35,684 nucleotides of DNA from UBA6901 sp964355495. Lineage in GTDB: Bacteria; Pseudomonadota; Gammaproteobacteria; Acidiferrobacterales; UBA6901. This document shows positions 24,860-33,964 of this stretch, piece after piece. The DNA is taken from contig CAYHES010000007.1 of NCBI GenBank assembly GCA_964355495.1, forward strand, positions 1-35,684. The letters run 5' to 3'. Each line of letters starts with the position of its first letter. Positions within the stretch are counted from its first letter, which is position 1. Under the pieces are notes generated by a model that saw nothing but the letters and a program-made list of their open reading frames with translations, was not told the DNA's origin and searched no databases. A program made the translations under genes and the position numbers.

Positions 24860-26107
24860 ATGGCACGCCCCTTTGAATTGCTGGTAGGCCTGCGCTACAC
24901 GCGCGCCAAACGTCGCAACCATTTCATCTCCTTTATCTCGCTCAGCTCGATGATCGGCATCGCGCTGGGCGTGACGGTGCTCATCACCGTGCTCTCGGTC
25001 ATGAACGGCTTCGGCGAGGAGCTGCGCGCGCGCATCCTCGGCGTGGTGTCGCACATCACCATCAGCGGCGAGCGCGGCCAGCTTGCGAATTGGGAGGAGG
25101 TCGCCAAGACGGCAAGCGGTGTGCCCGGTTTCGTGGCGAGCGCGCCGTTCGTGCAGGGCCAGGGAATGATCACCCGCGGCCGCACCGCGAGCGGCGTGAT
25201 CGTGCGCGGCATCCTGCCGGACGAGGAACCGAAGGTCGCCGCCATCGGCGACAAGATGGTGGAAGGCAGCCTCGCGGCCCTCAAGCCCGGCGAGTTCGGT
25301 GTGGTGCTCGGGCGCGAACTCGCCTTCAAGCTCGGTGCCCAGGTCGGCGCGCCGGTCACCATCGTCACCCCCGAGGGCCAGCTCACGCCCGCCGGACTGC
25401 TGCCGCGCCTGCGGCGCTTCACGGTGGTCGGTATATTTGAAGTGGGTATGTATGAGTTCGACAGCGGGCTGGTGCTGCTGCATCTCGACGACGCCGCCAC
25501 GCTCTACCAGATGAAGGGCAAGGTCAGCGGCCTGCGCCTCAAGATCGACGATATCTACCGCGCGCCGCTGCGCGCGCTCGAACTCAACGAACAGCTCGGC
25601 GACGACTACCGGGTGCGCGACTGGACGCGCGAGCACGCCAACTTTTTCCGTGCACTCAAGATGGAAAAGACCGTGATGTTCGTCATCATGCTGCTGATTG
25701 TCGCGGTCGCGGCCTTCAACATCGTCTCGACGCTGATCATGGTGGTGACCGACAAGCGCGCCGAGATCGCCATCCTGCGTACGCTCGGCGCGAGCCCGGC
25801 CAGCATCATGGGCATCTTCATGGTGCAGGGCACTATCATCGGCGTGGTCGGCACGCTGCTCGGCGCGGTCGGTGGTGTGCTGCTGGCGATCAATGTCGAA
25901 GTCATCGTGCACTTTCTCGAAGGCCTGTTCGGCATCCGCTTCCTGGCCGCCGACGTGTACTACATCAGCGACCTGCCGTCGCGCATCGAGTGGCTGGATG
26001 TGATCGCCATCACCTTCTCGTCGCTGCTCATGAGTTTCCTCGCCACGCTGTATCCGGCCTGGCGTGCCGCCCAGACCCAGCCGGCCGAGGCGCTGCGCTA
26101 CGAATGA
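24860..26107 (+). CDS. lolC: Lipoprotein-releasing ABC transporter permease (LolC/LolE/LolF family)
   Basis: A 415-residue inner-membrane permease of the complex that extracts mature lipoproteins from the inner membrane for transfer to LolA. The N-terminal FELLVGLRYTRAKRRNHFISFIS is the family signature. There is a first membrane segment (about 22-48), a large periplasmic domain (about 50-265) and three C-terminal membrane segments of the FtsX type (about 270-405). Only one permease gene precedes lolD, so the partner permease is either elsewhere or the protein acts as a homodimer (LolF type). The stop overlaps the lolD start as ATGA. The symbol follows common annotation. Confidence 0.92.
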   Translation: MARPFELLVGLRYTRAKRRNHFISFISLSSMIGIALGVTVLITVLSVMNGFGEELRARILGVVSHITISGERGQLANWEEVAKTASGVPGFVASAPFVQGQGMITRGRTASGVIVRGILPDEEPKVAAIGDKMVEGSLAALKPGEFGVVLGRELAFKLGAQVGAPVTIVTPEGQLTPAGLLPRLRRFTVVGIFEVGMYEFDSGLVLLHLDDAATLYQMKGKVSGLRLKIDDIYRAPLRALELNEQLGDDYRVRDWTREHANFFRALKMEKTVMFVIMLLIVAVAAFNIVSTLIMVVTDKRAEIAILRTLGASPASIMGIFMVQGTIIGVVGTLLGAVGGVLLAINVEVIVHFLEGLFGIRFLAADVYYISDLPSRIEWLDVIAITFSSLLMSFLATLYPAWRAAQTQPAEALRYE

Positions 26108-26820
26108 CGACGAATACGGACATGCCCCTTCGACAGGCTCAGGACAGTCCCGTGCTGCGCGTCACCGGCCTGGTGAAGGTATTTCGCGACGCCGAACTCA
26201 ACGTCGAGGTGTTGAAGGGCGTGTATCTGCGCCTCAACCGCGGCGAGCGCGTCGCCATCATCGGCCCGTCCGGTTCCGGCAAGAGCACGCTGCTGCACCT
26301 GCTCGGCGGCCTGGATACGCCCTCCAGCGGCAGCGTCGAACTGGACGGCCAGGATTTTTCCAAACTCAGCGAGGCGGCGCGCGGCCTGCTGCGCAACCGC
26401 GCGCTCGGCTTCATCTACCAGTTTCACCACCTGCTGCCGGAATTCACCGCGGTCGAGAACGTCGCCATGCCGCTGCTCATCCGGCGCGAGCCGGATGCCG
26501 CGGCGCTGGCGCGGGCGCGTGCCATGCTGGCGCGCGTCGGCCTCGAACACCGGCTCGAACACAAGCCCGGTGAACTGTCCGGTGGCGAGCGCCAGCGCGT
26601 GGCGGTGGCGCGCGCCATGGTCACGAACCCGCTGTGCGTGTTCGCCGACGAGCCGACCGGCAATCTCGACCGTTACAATGCCGAGGCGGTGTACGAACTC
26701 ATGCTGGAGCTCAATCGCGAGCTCGGCACCTGCCTGGTGGTGGTGACCCACGACACCAGCCTGGCGGCGCGCATGGACCGCATTCTCAAGCTCGAGGACG
26801 GTCTGCTTAAGGACGCGTGA
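26104..26820 (+). CDS. lolD: Lipoprotein-releasing system ATP-binding protein LolD
   Basis: A 238-residue ABC ATPase that powers lipoprotein release. Walker A is GPSGSGKST, the signature is LSGGERQRVAVARAM, Walker B is CVFADEPTGNLD, and the switch histidine is in VVVTHDTSLA. FIYQFHHLLPEFTAVEN is specific to the LolD/MacB branch. ATG at 26104 overlaps the permease stop by 4 bases, and earlier in-frame starts lie inside that gene. Its 3' end overlaps the convergent DUF2062 gene by 14 bp. Confidence 0.96.
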   Translation: MTTNTDMPLRQAQDSPVLRVTGLVKVFRDAELNVEVLKGVYLRLNRGERVAIIGPSGSGKSTLLHLLGGLDTPSSGSVELDGQDFSKLSEAARGLLRNRALGFIYQFHHLLPEFTAVENVAMPLLIRREPDAAALARARAMLARVGLEHRLEHKPGELSGGERQRVAVARAMVTNPLCVFADEPTGNLDRYNAEAVYELMLELNRELGTCLVVVTHDTSLAARMDRILKLEDGLLKDA

Positions 26821-27343
26821 GACGAGAGCGCTTACGCTGCTCGTCGCGGTGCTTCCATGCCCGTACCACCTGCAGTCGCCAAAGCGCACGCATACCGAAA
26901 TAGCCGAGCACGGCGGCATACGTCGCCGCAACGCATGATCCGAGCAGCAGCGGTTGCCAGAGCGCGCTCAGCTCGCGCGTCAGCCAGTCCCAGCTCAACT
27001 CAAAACTGAATGCACGCTCCGGCCGGTCGAGCAGCCATGTGCCGACCCGATAATTGAAGTAAAACATCGGCGCCATGGTGAAAGGATTCGCGATCCAGAC
27101 CAGTGCCACCGACAGCGGCAGGTTGACGCGCAGGGCGATGGCCGTGGCCGCCGCCGGCAGCATCTGTGTCGGCGACGGGATGAATGCCCAGAACAAACCG
27201 ACCGCGACCGCCCCCGGCACCGAGCGGCAATTCAGGTGCCAGAGATTGGCGGACCGCAGCCAGCGGCTGAACAACCGCAGCCGCGGGTGGGTACGCATCT
27301 GCGCGGCGTCGGGCAGGTAGCGACGGATGATTTTGCGTGTCAT
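26807..27343 (-). CDS. DUF2062 membrane protein
   Basis: A 178-residue protein of the DUF2062 family. It has a basic N-terminus, then SVPGAVAVGLFWAFIPSPTQ (41-60) and LRVNLPLSVALVWIANPFTM (71-90), which are the family's conserved membrane-associated motifs, and a third hydrophobic segment near 132-152 before a basic tail. The function is not established. It is the only minus-strand gene in the envelope block and overlaps lolD tail to tail by 14 bp, and it is divergent from comEC. Confidence 0.88.
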   Translation of the reverse strand: MTRKIIRRYLPDAAQMRTHPRLRLFSRWLRSANLWHLNCRSVPGAVAVGLFWAFIPSPTQMLPAAATAIALRVNLPLSVALVWIANPFTMAPMFYFNYRVGTWLLDRPERAFSFELSWDWLTRELSALWQPLLLGSCVAATYAAVLGYFGMRALWRLQVVRAWKHRDEQRKRSRLTRP

Positions 27344-27434
27344 GTGGGGTTAAGCTGATTGTGTCTGGGCCGCGCCCGGGCGCGTTCGCAGCGATGCCGA
27401 TTTAACGCCAGGGAGGCCCGTCATCCGTTTTTCC

Positions 27435-29738
27435 GTGCTCGCATTCCTCGCCGGCATCCTGCTGGTGCAGCGACTGGCCGTGTTGCCGTCGCTCGTCTGG
27501 GCATGGTTACTCCTGCCGCTCGCCCTGGCGGCTTGGCGCTGGCCGCGGTTCGGTTTACCCCTGTTGTTTCTGCTCGCCGGTTTTCTGTGGATCACGCTGC
27601 GTGCCGGCAGCCTGCTCGCCGATCGACTGCCGACCGCGCTTGAAGGCGTGGATCTGCGTGTCGAAGGCCGGATCGCCGATCTGCCGGTGGCGAACGAGCG
27701 CGGTGTGCGTTTTGCCTTCGACATCGAACGCGCCTGGCGGGACGACCAGATGGTCATTGTGCCGCGCACGGTACAACTCAGCATCTATGGCGCAAGCCCG
27801 ACACTGCATGTCGGCGATGCCTGGGCATTCACTGTTCGTCTCAAGCGCCCGCACGGTTTCCAGAATCCGGGCGGGTTCGATTATGAGGCGCATTTGTTTC
27901 AGTTGCGTGTCCGTGCCACCGGCTATGTGCGCGAACACGAGCCGTCCCGGCTGATTGCGCCACTCGGGACGCTTGCCGACGGCATGCTGTCCGGCTACCG
28001 GTTGAATCGCCTTCGTCAAGCACTGTCCGGGCGCATTCAGGCGCTGCTGCCCGACAACCCATTCACGCCGATGATCACCGCCTTCGCCAACGGTGACGAC
28101 GATGCCATTCCGGATGACCAGTGGCAGGTGCTGACCCGCACCGGCACAAGCCATCTGATTGCGATCTCCGGCATGAACATCGGCCTGGTGGCGGGGCTGG
28201 TTTTCTTTGCGGTGCGCTGGTTGTGGTCGCTTCCTGGAGTGACCGTGCTGTTTGTGCCAGCTCCACAAGTTGCGGCCGCTGCCGCGTTGCTGGCCGCGCT
28301 GAGCTATACGGCACTCGCCGGTTTTGCCATTCCCACCCAGCGCGCGCTGGTGATGCTCGCCGTGGCGCTGGGTGGTGTGTTCCTGCGCCGACACACGTCG
28401 CCATCCGTGCTGCTGGCGGCGGCGCTGTTCGCCGTGCTGCTGGCCGATCCGCTGGCCGTGATCTCGCCGGGTTTCTGGCTTTCGTTCGCAGCCGTGGCGG
28501 TTATTCTCTACGCACTGTCCGGAGCGGATGCCAAAGACTGGAAAGAACGTCTCATCGCCTGGGGGCGTTTGCAGTGGGCGATCGCGGCCGGGTTGTTGCC
28601 GTTGCTGCTGTTTCTGTTTCAGCAAGTGAGTTTGAGCGGGCCGTTCGCCAATCTGGTGGCGATCCCAGTGGTGGAGCTGGTGGTGATTCCGGCGACCCTG
28701 CTCGGCGTTGCGGGAAGTTTCCTGCTTCCGGACAGCCTTGCGGCCTGGCCGTTTCTGCTCGCCGCCAAGGCGATGGCCATGCTCTGGCCCGTGCTGGAAC
28801 TGCTGGCGCGTGTTGAAGGGTCGCAGTGGATCCAACACAGCCCGCCGCCCTGGACACTGGGCGCCGCCCTGGTGGGTGTGCTGCTCCTGCTGGCGCCGCG
28901 CGGCGTCCCGGCGCGCTGGCTGGGGCTGGTGTGGCTGCTGCCGATGTTGCTGGTGCGCCCGGCGCTGCCCGCGCCGGGCGAGGCGCGGGTGACGCTGCTG
29001 GATGTCGGGCAAGGCCTGGCGGTGGTCGTGCAGACCGCCGGCCACACGCTCGTGTACGACACCGGCGCACGCCTGAGTGCGCGCTTCGATGCCGGGCGTG
29101 CCGTGGTGGTGCCCTATCTGCGGCACGCGGGGGTGACGCGCGTGGATACGCTCATTGTCAGTCACGGCGACAATGACCACATTGGCGGCAGCGCATCGCT
29201 GCTGGCGGCCATGCCGGTGACACGGGTGTTGTCGAGTGTGCCCGAACGACTGGCGAATGCCGAGGCCTGCCGGAGCGGGCAGGGGTGGGAATGGGATGGC
29301 GTGCGCTTCGCGATGCTGCATCCGGAAGCCGATACCCGGCTCGTCGGTAACAACCGCTGTTGCGTGCTGCGGGTCGAAAGCCGTTTTGGAGCGGCATTAT
29401 TGCCCGGCGACATCGCCGCCAAGGCGGAACGCGAGATCATGCTGCGTGCCGAGGAGCAGTTGCGCGCGGATATTCTGGTGGTCCCGCACCACGGCAGCAA
29501 ATCCTCCTCGACCGAGGCCTTCCTCGACACGGTGCGGCCGCGTGTCGCGCTGCTGCCAGTCGGGTACCGCAACCGCTATCATCATCCCCACCCGCTGGTG
29601 GTGGCGCGTTACCGGGAACGCGACATCGTACTCGAGGACTCCGCCGCCGCCGGAGCCATCACGGTGGAGCTCGGAGAGCAGGGCCTGCAACTCAACCGCT
29701 ACCGTGAGACCCAACGCCGCTATTGGCAGGGCGAGTAG
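27435..29738 (+). CDS. comEC: DNA internalization channel protein ComEC/Rec2
   Basis: A 767-residue polytopic membrane protein needed for DNA uptake across the inner membrane in naturally competent bacteria. An N-terminal membrane pair and OB-like domain (1-170) precede the Competence domain (about 200-470, including TGTSHLIAISGMNIGL). A C-terminal metallo-beta-lactamase domain (about 520-745) has LDVGQGLAVVV, VSHGDNDHIGG and VVPHHGSKSSS. All domains are present. The first in-frame start is GTG at 27435; the best Shine-Dalgarno (AGGGAGG, ends 27416) is 18 bases before it, so the exact start is uncertain. Other competence genes are not in the window. Confidence 0.93.
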   Translation: MLAFLAGILLVQRLAVLPSLVWAWLLLPLALAAWRWPRFGLPLLFLLAGFLWITLRAGSLLADRLPTALEGVDLRVEGRIADLPVANERGVRFAFDIERAWRDDQMVIVPRTVQLSIYGASPTLHVGDAWAFTVRLKRPHGFQNPGGFDYEAHLFQLRVRATGYVREHEPSRLIAPLGTLADGMLSGYRLNRLRQALSGRIQALLPDNPFTPMITAFANGDDDAIPDDQWQVLTRTGTSHLIAISGMNIGLVAGLVFFAVRWLWSLPGVTVLFVPAPQVAAAAALLAALSYTALAGFAIPTQRALVMLAVALGGVFLRRHTSPSVLLAAALFAVLLADPLAVISPGFWLSFAAVAVILYALSGADAKDWKERLIAWGRLQWAIAAGLLPLLLFLFQQVSLSGPFANLVAIPVVELVVIPATLLGVAGSFLLPDSLAAWPFLLAAKAMAMLWPVLELLARVEGSQWIQHSPPPWTLGAALVGVLLLLAPRGVPARWLGLVWLLPMLLVRPALPAPGEARVTLLDVGQGLAVVVQTAGHTLVYDTGARLSARFDAGRAVVVPYLRHAGVTRVDTLIVSHGDNDHIGGSASLLAAMPVTRVLSSVPERLANAEACRSGQGWEWDGVRFAMLHPEADTRLVGNNRCCVLRVESRFGAALLPGDIAAKAEREIMLRAEEQLRADILVVPHHGSKSSSTEAFLDTVRPRVALLPVGYRNRYHHPHPLVVARYRERDIVLEDSAAAGAITVELGEQGLQLNRYRETQRRYWQGE

Positions 29739-29823
29739 TTCCGTCGCGGCTTTCCGCGCCGTCGCCCGTCTGATAGATTACGCCCGACTTCGGCAACCAA
29801 CCTTCCACTTCGGGAACTGACAC

Positions 29824-30438
29824 GTGTTTGAACTGATCAAAGCCGGCGGCTGGGTAATGTGGCCGCTGATTCTGTCCTCGATTGCGGCGCTCGCGATCAT
29901 CGGCGAACGTCTCTGGACCCTGCAAAAGAAAACCGTCATTCCGCCGGCGCTGCTCGCCCAGGTGCAGCAGTGGCTGGAGCGCAAGGAAATCGACGAGTCG
30001 CGCCTGACGCTGCTGCGCGACAGCTCGCCGCTCGGCAAGGTGCTGGCCGCCGGGCTGGTGAATCGCCTGCATGCGCACGACGTGCTCAAGGAAGCCATCG
30101 AGGATGCCGGCCGGCACGTAGTGCCGGAGCTGGAGCGCTATCTCAATATGCTCGGCACGATCGCGGCGATTGCGCCGTTCCTCGGGCTGCTTGGCACGGT
30201 GCTCGGCATGATCCAGATGTTTGGCGGCATCGGCTCGCACGGACTGGGCGATCCATCGATTGTTGCCTCCGGCATTTCCCAGGCCCTGGTCGCCACCGCA
30301 ACCGGTCTGGCGGTCGCCATTCCAAGCCTGATGTTCTATCGCTATTTGCGCGGGCGGGTCGATGAACTGACCGTGGAGATGGAACAGGAGGCACTGAAAC
30401 TCATCGAGATTCTGCGTGGCAAGCGCGAGAAGGCCTGA
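29824..30438 (+). CDS. exbB: ExbB/TolQ-type proton channel subunit
   Basis: A 204-residue MotA/TolQ/ExbB family protein. A first membrane segment (about 12-30, VMWPLILSSIAALAIIGE) is followed by a cytoplasmic loop, then two more segments (about 110-135 and 150-178) with the conserved PFLGLLGTVLGMIQMF and SQALVATATGLAVAIP motifs. With ExbD it converts proton-motive force into work on an outer-membrane system. Start is GTG at 29824. The exbB-exbD pair next to comEC, msbA, lpxK and kdsB is a recurrent gammaproteobacterial arrangement; its partner protein is unknown. Confidence 0.92.
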   Translation: MFELIKAGGWVMWPLILSSIAALAIIGERLWTLQKKTVIPPALLAQVQQWLERKEIDESRLTLLRDSSPLGKVLAAGLVNRLHAHDVLKEAIEDAGRHVVPELERYLNMLGTIAAIAPFLGLLGTVLGMIQMFGGIGSHGLGDPSIVASGISQALVATATGLAVAIPSLMFYRYLRGRVDELTVEMEQEALKLIEILRGKREKA

Positions 30439-30447
30439 CACCGAGCC

Positions 30448-30867
30448 ATGAACTTCCGTACCCGCACGCGCGAAGAGCCGGAGATCAACCTGATCCCGCT
30501 CATCGACGTATTGCTCATGACGCTCATTTTCCTGCTGGTCACCACCAGCTTCTCGCACGAGGCGCGCCTGCGCCTGCAACTGCCGGAAGCGGCGAGTGAC
30601 GCAAAAATCGAGTCGGCCACGTTGCGCATCGCCATCGACGCACGCGGCCAGTACTTCATCAACGACAGGCAGCTTCTCAATGCCTCCAACGAGGCCCTGC
30701 GTTCGGCCATGCAGCAGGCCGTCGGCGGAAAAAAAGATCCGGTGATTGTCGTCCAGGCGGATCGCAAGACCCCGCACGAGGCGGTGATCCGTGTCATGGA
30801 GGCGTCGCGCCGCCTCGGCTACACGCACCTGACCTTCGCCACCCAGGCACCGGAAACCGAAAAGTGA
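30448..30867 (+). CDS. exbD: ExbD/TolR-type proton channel subunit
   Basis: A 139-residue protein with a short basic N-terminus, one membrane segment (about 18-36) carrying the essential aspartate (INLIPLIDVLLMTLIF, D20-21 area), and a periplasmic domain of mixed helices and strands ending in RRLGYTHLTFATQ. It partners the ExbB-type protein encoded 9 bp upstream. The next gene, msbA, follows after a 70-bp repeat region. Confidence 0.92.
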   Translation: MNFRTRTREEPEINLIPLIDVLLMTLIFLLVTTSFSHEARLRLQLPEAASDAKIESATLRIAIDARGQYFINDRQLLNASNEALRSAMQQAVGGKKDPVIVVQADRKTPHEAVIRVMEASRRLGYTHLTFATQAPETEK

Positions 30868-30871
30868 TTAT

Positions 30872-30937
30872 GGCTAATTTTGTGCAGGCTTGCCTTCTCT
30901 TCATACGGCTAATTTTGTGCAAGCCTGCCTACCTTAG
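30872..30937. repeat. Repeat family E, copy 3: two direct units forming the msbA leader
   Basis: GGCTAATTTTGTGCAGGCTT (from 30872) and GGCTAATTTTGTGCAAGCCT (from 30907) are near-identical direct units. The right end GCCTACCTTAG matches, as reverse complement, the left end of copy 2 at 17753. The msbA start codon follows at once, so the repeat makes up the whole exbD-msbA gap. No Shine-Dalgarno is visible before the msbA ATG. Confidence 0.75.
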
Positions 30938-32698
30938 ATGAGCGACACCTCCGAGCTGCAGTCGACCCTCCGGCTGTACCGGCGCCTGATGGCCTATGTG
31001 TGGCCATACAAATGGGTGTTCCTGGCCTCGATCCTGGGCATGGCCGTGGTCTCCGCCACCGAGGCCGGTTTCGCCTGGGTCATGAAGCCGCTGATTGACG
31101 GCGGCTTCGTGAAAAACGACGCCAGCAGCATTCGCTATGTGCCGATGTTGATCATCGGGATATTCGTGGCGCGCGGTCTGTTCGGCTTCCTCGCGAGCTA
31201 CGCCACCAACTGGGTCGGGCGGCAGGTGATTTTCCAGATCCGCAGCCAGATGTTTGCACGCCTCGTGCACCTGCCGAGCCGTTTCTTCGATGCACATTCC
31301 TCCGGCATCCTGATCTCCAAGCTGATCTACGACGTCGAGCAGGTGATGAACGCGGCCACCAAGGCCTTCACCTCGATGGTCAAGGACAGCCTGTCGCTGG
31401 TCTTTCTGCTTGGCTGGATGCTGTATCTCAACTGGCGGCTGACACTGCTGTTCATGCTGCTCGCACCGGTGATCGCGCTGACGGTGCGCACCATCAGCCT
31501 GCGCTTTCGCAAGACCAGCCGCCTGATCCAGCAGTCCATGGGTGAAATCACGCACGTGGTGCAGGAGGCGATCGAGGGCCAGCGCGTGGTCAAGATTTTC
31601 TGCGCGCAGGAGGTCGAGACGCGCGCCTTCAACCAGGTGAATGCGCGCAACCTCAAGCAGGCCATGAAAAAGGCGACCGCCGCCGCCATCAATGTGCCAG
31701 TGGTGGAACTGCTCGCCGCCATCGGCATCGCGGTGGCGATCTATTTCGCCATGCAGCAGTCATCCGCTGGCCGGCTCACCGCCGGTGAGTTCACTTCCTA
31801 CATCACCGCCATGGGCCTCATGATGCCGGCCATCAAGCGCCTGAGCATGGTCAACGAGGTGATCCAGACCGGCATGGCAGCGGCGCAAAGCGTATTTGGC
31901 CTGATCGACGAAACGCCGGAAGCCGATCCTGGCACGCGGGAACTACCGCGCGCGACCGGACGCATCGAATACCGGCAGGTGGGATTCCGCTACCCGGTCT
32001 CGAATGCGCCGGTGCTGGACGCAGTGTCGTTCCGCATCGAGCCGGGCGAGACCCTGGCGCTGGTCGGCGCGTCCGGCAGCGGCAAGACCACGGCCGCGAA
32101 CCTGTTGCCACGGTTCTACCTGGCGGACACGGGCGAGATCCTGCTGGACGGCGTGAATATCAATTCCCTCAAGCTCAACAACCTGCGCAGTCACATTGCG
32201 CTGGTGAGCCAGGAAACCATGCTGTTCGACGACAGCATTCGCAACAACATCGCCTACGGCAAGGAAGGACCGATCGACGATGCCCGTATCGTCGAGGCGG
32301 CGCGTGCCGCGCACGTGCTGGATTTCGCGCAGCAGCAGCCGGACGGGCTCGACACCATGGTCGGCGAGCGCGGCGTGCGCCTGTCCGGCGGCCAGCGCCA
32401 ACGCATCGCCATCGCGCGCGCGCTCTACAAGAACGCGCCGATCCTGATCCTGGACGAGGCGACCTCGGCACTCGATACCGAATCCGAACGCCTGGTGCAG
32501 GAGGCGATGCGCGAGCTGATGCGCAACCGCACCACGCTCGTCATTGCCCACCGGTTGTCCACCATCGAGAACGCCAACCGGATTCTGGTGCTGACGCAGG
32601 GCAAGGTGGTGGAGACCGGTACGCATGCCGAGCTGCTCGCCAGGAACGGCACGTACGCGCGTCTTTACCGCCTGCAGTTCAGTGACAGCGCGGCCTGA
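30938..32698 (+). CDS. msbA: Lipid A export ATP-binding/permease protein MsbA
   Basis: A 586-residue half-transporter that flips lipid A-core across the inner membrane. Six membrane segments occupy residues ~20-310. The nucleotide-binding domain (about 345-580) has Walker A GASGSGKTT, a Q-loop ALVSQETMLFDDSIRNNI, signature LSGGQRQRIAIARALYKNAP, Walker B ILILDEATSALD and the switch AHRLSTIENA. lpxK, which acts on the lipid A precursor, follows 11 bp downstream, as in many Gammaproteobacteria. The start codon abuts repeat E copy 3. Confidence 0.95.
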   Translation: MSDTSELQSTLRLYRRLMAYVWPYKWVFLASILGMAVVSATEAGFAWVMKPLIDGGFVKNDASSIRYVPMLIIGIFVARGLFGFLASYATNWVGRQVIFQIRSQMFARLVHLPSRFFDAHSSGILISKLIYDVEQVMNAATKAFTSMVKDSLSLVFLLGWMLYLNWRLTLLFMLLAPVIALTVRTISLRFRKTSRLIQQSMGEITHVVQEAIEGQRVVKIFCAQEVETRAFNQVNARNLKQAMKKATAAAINVPVVELLAAIGIAVAIYFAMQQSSAGRLTAGEFTSYITAMGLMMPAIKRLSMVNEVIQTGMAAAQSVFGLIDETPEADPGTRELPRATGRIEYRQVGFRYPVSNAPVLDAVSFRIEPGETLALVGASGSGKTTAANLLPRFYLADTGEILLDGVNINSLKLNNLRSHIALVSQETMLFDDSIRNNIAYGKEGPIDDARIVEAARAAHVLDFAQQQPDGLDTMVGERGVRLSGGQRQRIAIARALYKNAPILILDEATSALDTESERLVQEAMRELMRNRTTLVIAHRLSTIENANRILVLTQGKVVETGTHAELLARNGTYARLYRLQFSDSAA

Positions 32699-32709
32699 AA
32701 CAAGCCGGC

Positions 32710-33702
32710 ATGTCTACGCTGGACCGCCACTGGTATCGCCTGACACCGGTGAGTGTGCTGTTATTGCCGTTGAGTCTGGCTTTTTGCACCCTGGTGCGGT
32801 TGCGCCGCACACTTTACCGTCTAGGCATGTTACCTAGCACGCGCATGCCGGTACCGGTGATTGTGGTGGGCAACATCACGGTCGGCGGCACCGGCAAGAC
32901 CCCGCTCGTGATCTGGCTGGCAAATTTTTTGCGCCAGGCCGGATACCGTCCAGGGATTATTACCCGTGGTTACCGCGGCAACAGCCAGACGTGGCCGGTG
33001 GCCGTCACTCCACAAACGTCTTCCGCGCAGGTGGGTGATGAAGCCGTGCTGCTGGCACGCCACAGTGGTTGTCCGGTGCTTGCCGGCCCGGATCGCGTGG
33101 CGGCGGCCAGGCAGCACGTGGAGCAGGGGTGTACTGTGATCGTCAGTGACGACGGCCTGCAGCATTACCGGCTGCGCCGTGACATCGAGATTGCCGTGAT
33201 CGACAGTACGCGCCGTTTCGGCAACCGCCTGTGCCTGCCGGCCGGACCGTTGCGCGAACCGGTTTCGCGACTGCGATCCGTTTTTGTGCGCGTCGCCAAC
33301 GGTGTCCCGGAAACAGGCGAGCTGGGGATGACGCTTGAGCCCACTGGTTTCTACAACCTGGCCGAGCCGGAGCGACGCGCGTCGGCGGATCAATTTCGAG
33401 ACGGCCGGGTGCACGCGCTCGCCGGCATCGGCAATCCGGAACGCTTCTTTTCCAGCCTGCGCGGCCTGGGGCTGAACGTGATTTCACACCCGTTCCCCGA
33501 TCACCATGATTTTCGACCCGGGGAGTTGGAATTCGGCGATGATCGGCCGGTGATCATGACCGAGAAAGATGCGGTAAAATGCCAGCCGTTCGCCAGCGCC
33601 CGGTGTTGGGTGCTGGCCGTCGAGGCCCGGCCCGACGTGGCGCTGGGTGAACAGATATTGCAACGCCTCAAGGAGATCATTCGTGGACAAGAAGCTGCTT
33701 GA
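32710..33702 (+). CDS. lpxK: Tetraacyldisaccharide 4'-kinase
   Basis: LpxK phosphorylates the 4' position of the lipid A disaccharide precursor at the inner membrane. The 330-residue length is normal. A hydrophobic N-terminal segment (about 15-35) precedes the P-loop VGNITVGGTGKTPLV (about 53-67). Further signatures are PGIITRGYRG, VGDEAVLLA, VIVSDDGLQHYRL and FPDHHDF. Its 3' end overlaps the small ycaR gene by 20 bp, which suggests coupled translation. Confidence 0.96.
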   Translation: MSTLDRHWYRLTPVSVLLLPLSLAFCTLVRLRRTLYRLGMLPSTRMPVPVIVVGNITVGGTGKTPLVIWLANFLRQAGYRPGIITRGYRGNSQTWPVAVTPQTSSAQVGDEAVLLARHSGCPVLAGPDRVAAARQHVEQGCTVIVSDDGLQHYRLRRDIEIAVIDSTRRFGNRLCLPAGPLREPVSRLRSVFVRVANGVPETGELGMTLEPTGFYNLAEPERRASADQFRDGRVHALAGIGNPERFFSSLRGLGLNVISHPFPDHHDFRPGELEFGDDRPVIMTEKDAVKCQPFASARCWVLAVEARPDVALGEQILQRLKEIIRGQEAA

Positions 33703-33865
33703 AATCCTGGTCTGCCCGGTCTGCAAGGGACAGCTTCGTTTTGACAAGGCCAAGGCGGAACTCGTGTGCCAAGTGGACCGGCTTGCCTATCCGATCCGCG
33801 ACGATATACCGGTGATGCTCGAAGACGAGGCGCGCCGGATTGCGGATGAAGAGATTTCAAAATAA
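33683..33865 (+). CDS. ycaR: Trm112-like protein YcaR (UPF0434)
   Basis: A 60-residue protein with a two-cysteine motif CPVCKGQL (10-17) and one later cysteine (VCQVDRLAYPIRDDIPVML), the pattern of the bacterial Trm112-like family encoded between lpxK and kdsB in many Gammaproteobacteria. The start is taken as GTG at 33683 (VDKKLLEIL), seven bases after AAGGAG and inside the end of lpxK; a frame open from 33647 would lack a Shine-Dalgarno. The molecular role in bacteria is not established. Confidence 0.9.
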   Translation: MDKKLLEILVCPVCKGQLRFDKAKAELVCQVDRLAYPIRDDIPVMLEDEARRIADEEISK

Positions 33866-33867
33866 TT

Positions 33868-33952
33868 CCTGCCGCAAAGACGCAAAGAAGACCCAGGTTT
33901 TTCCCATCATGAATTTCTTTTCTTTGCGTCCTTTGCGTCTTTGCGGCGAGGT
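33868..33952. repeat. Repeat family B, copy 3
   Basis: The left arm CCTGCCGCAAAGACGCAAAG (33868-33887) and the right arm GCGTCCTTTGCGTCTTTGCG (about 33926-33945) enclose a 40-bp AT-rich centre. It fills the whole gap between ycaR and kdsB and its right end contains the GAGG that could serve as kdsB Shine-Dalgarno. Confidence 0.82.
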
Positions 33953-33964
33953 TGTTTGAAAATT

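Noticed and set aside
24785..25912. 375-codon minus-strand frame opposite the Lol permease
   Set aside because: Its histidine/aspartate-rich sequence arises from reading the permease codons backwards; no family pattern.
27555..29321. 588-codon minus-strand frame opposite comEC
   Set aside because: Antisense shadow; no domain pattern, rich in R, H and Q, while comEC is clear on the plus strand.
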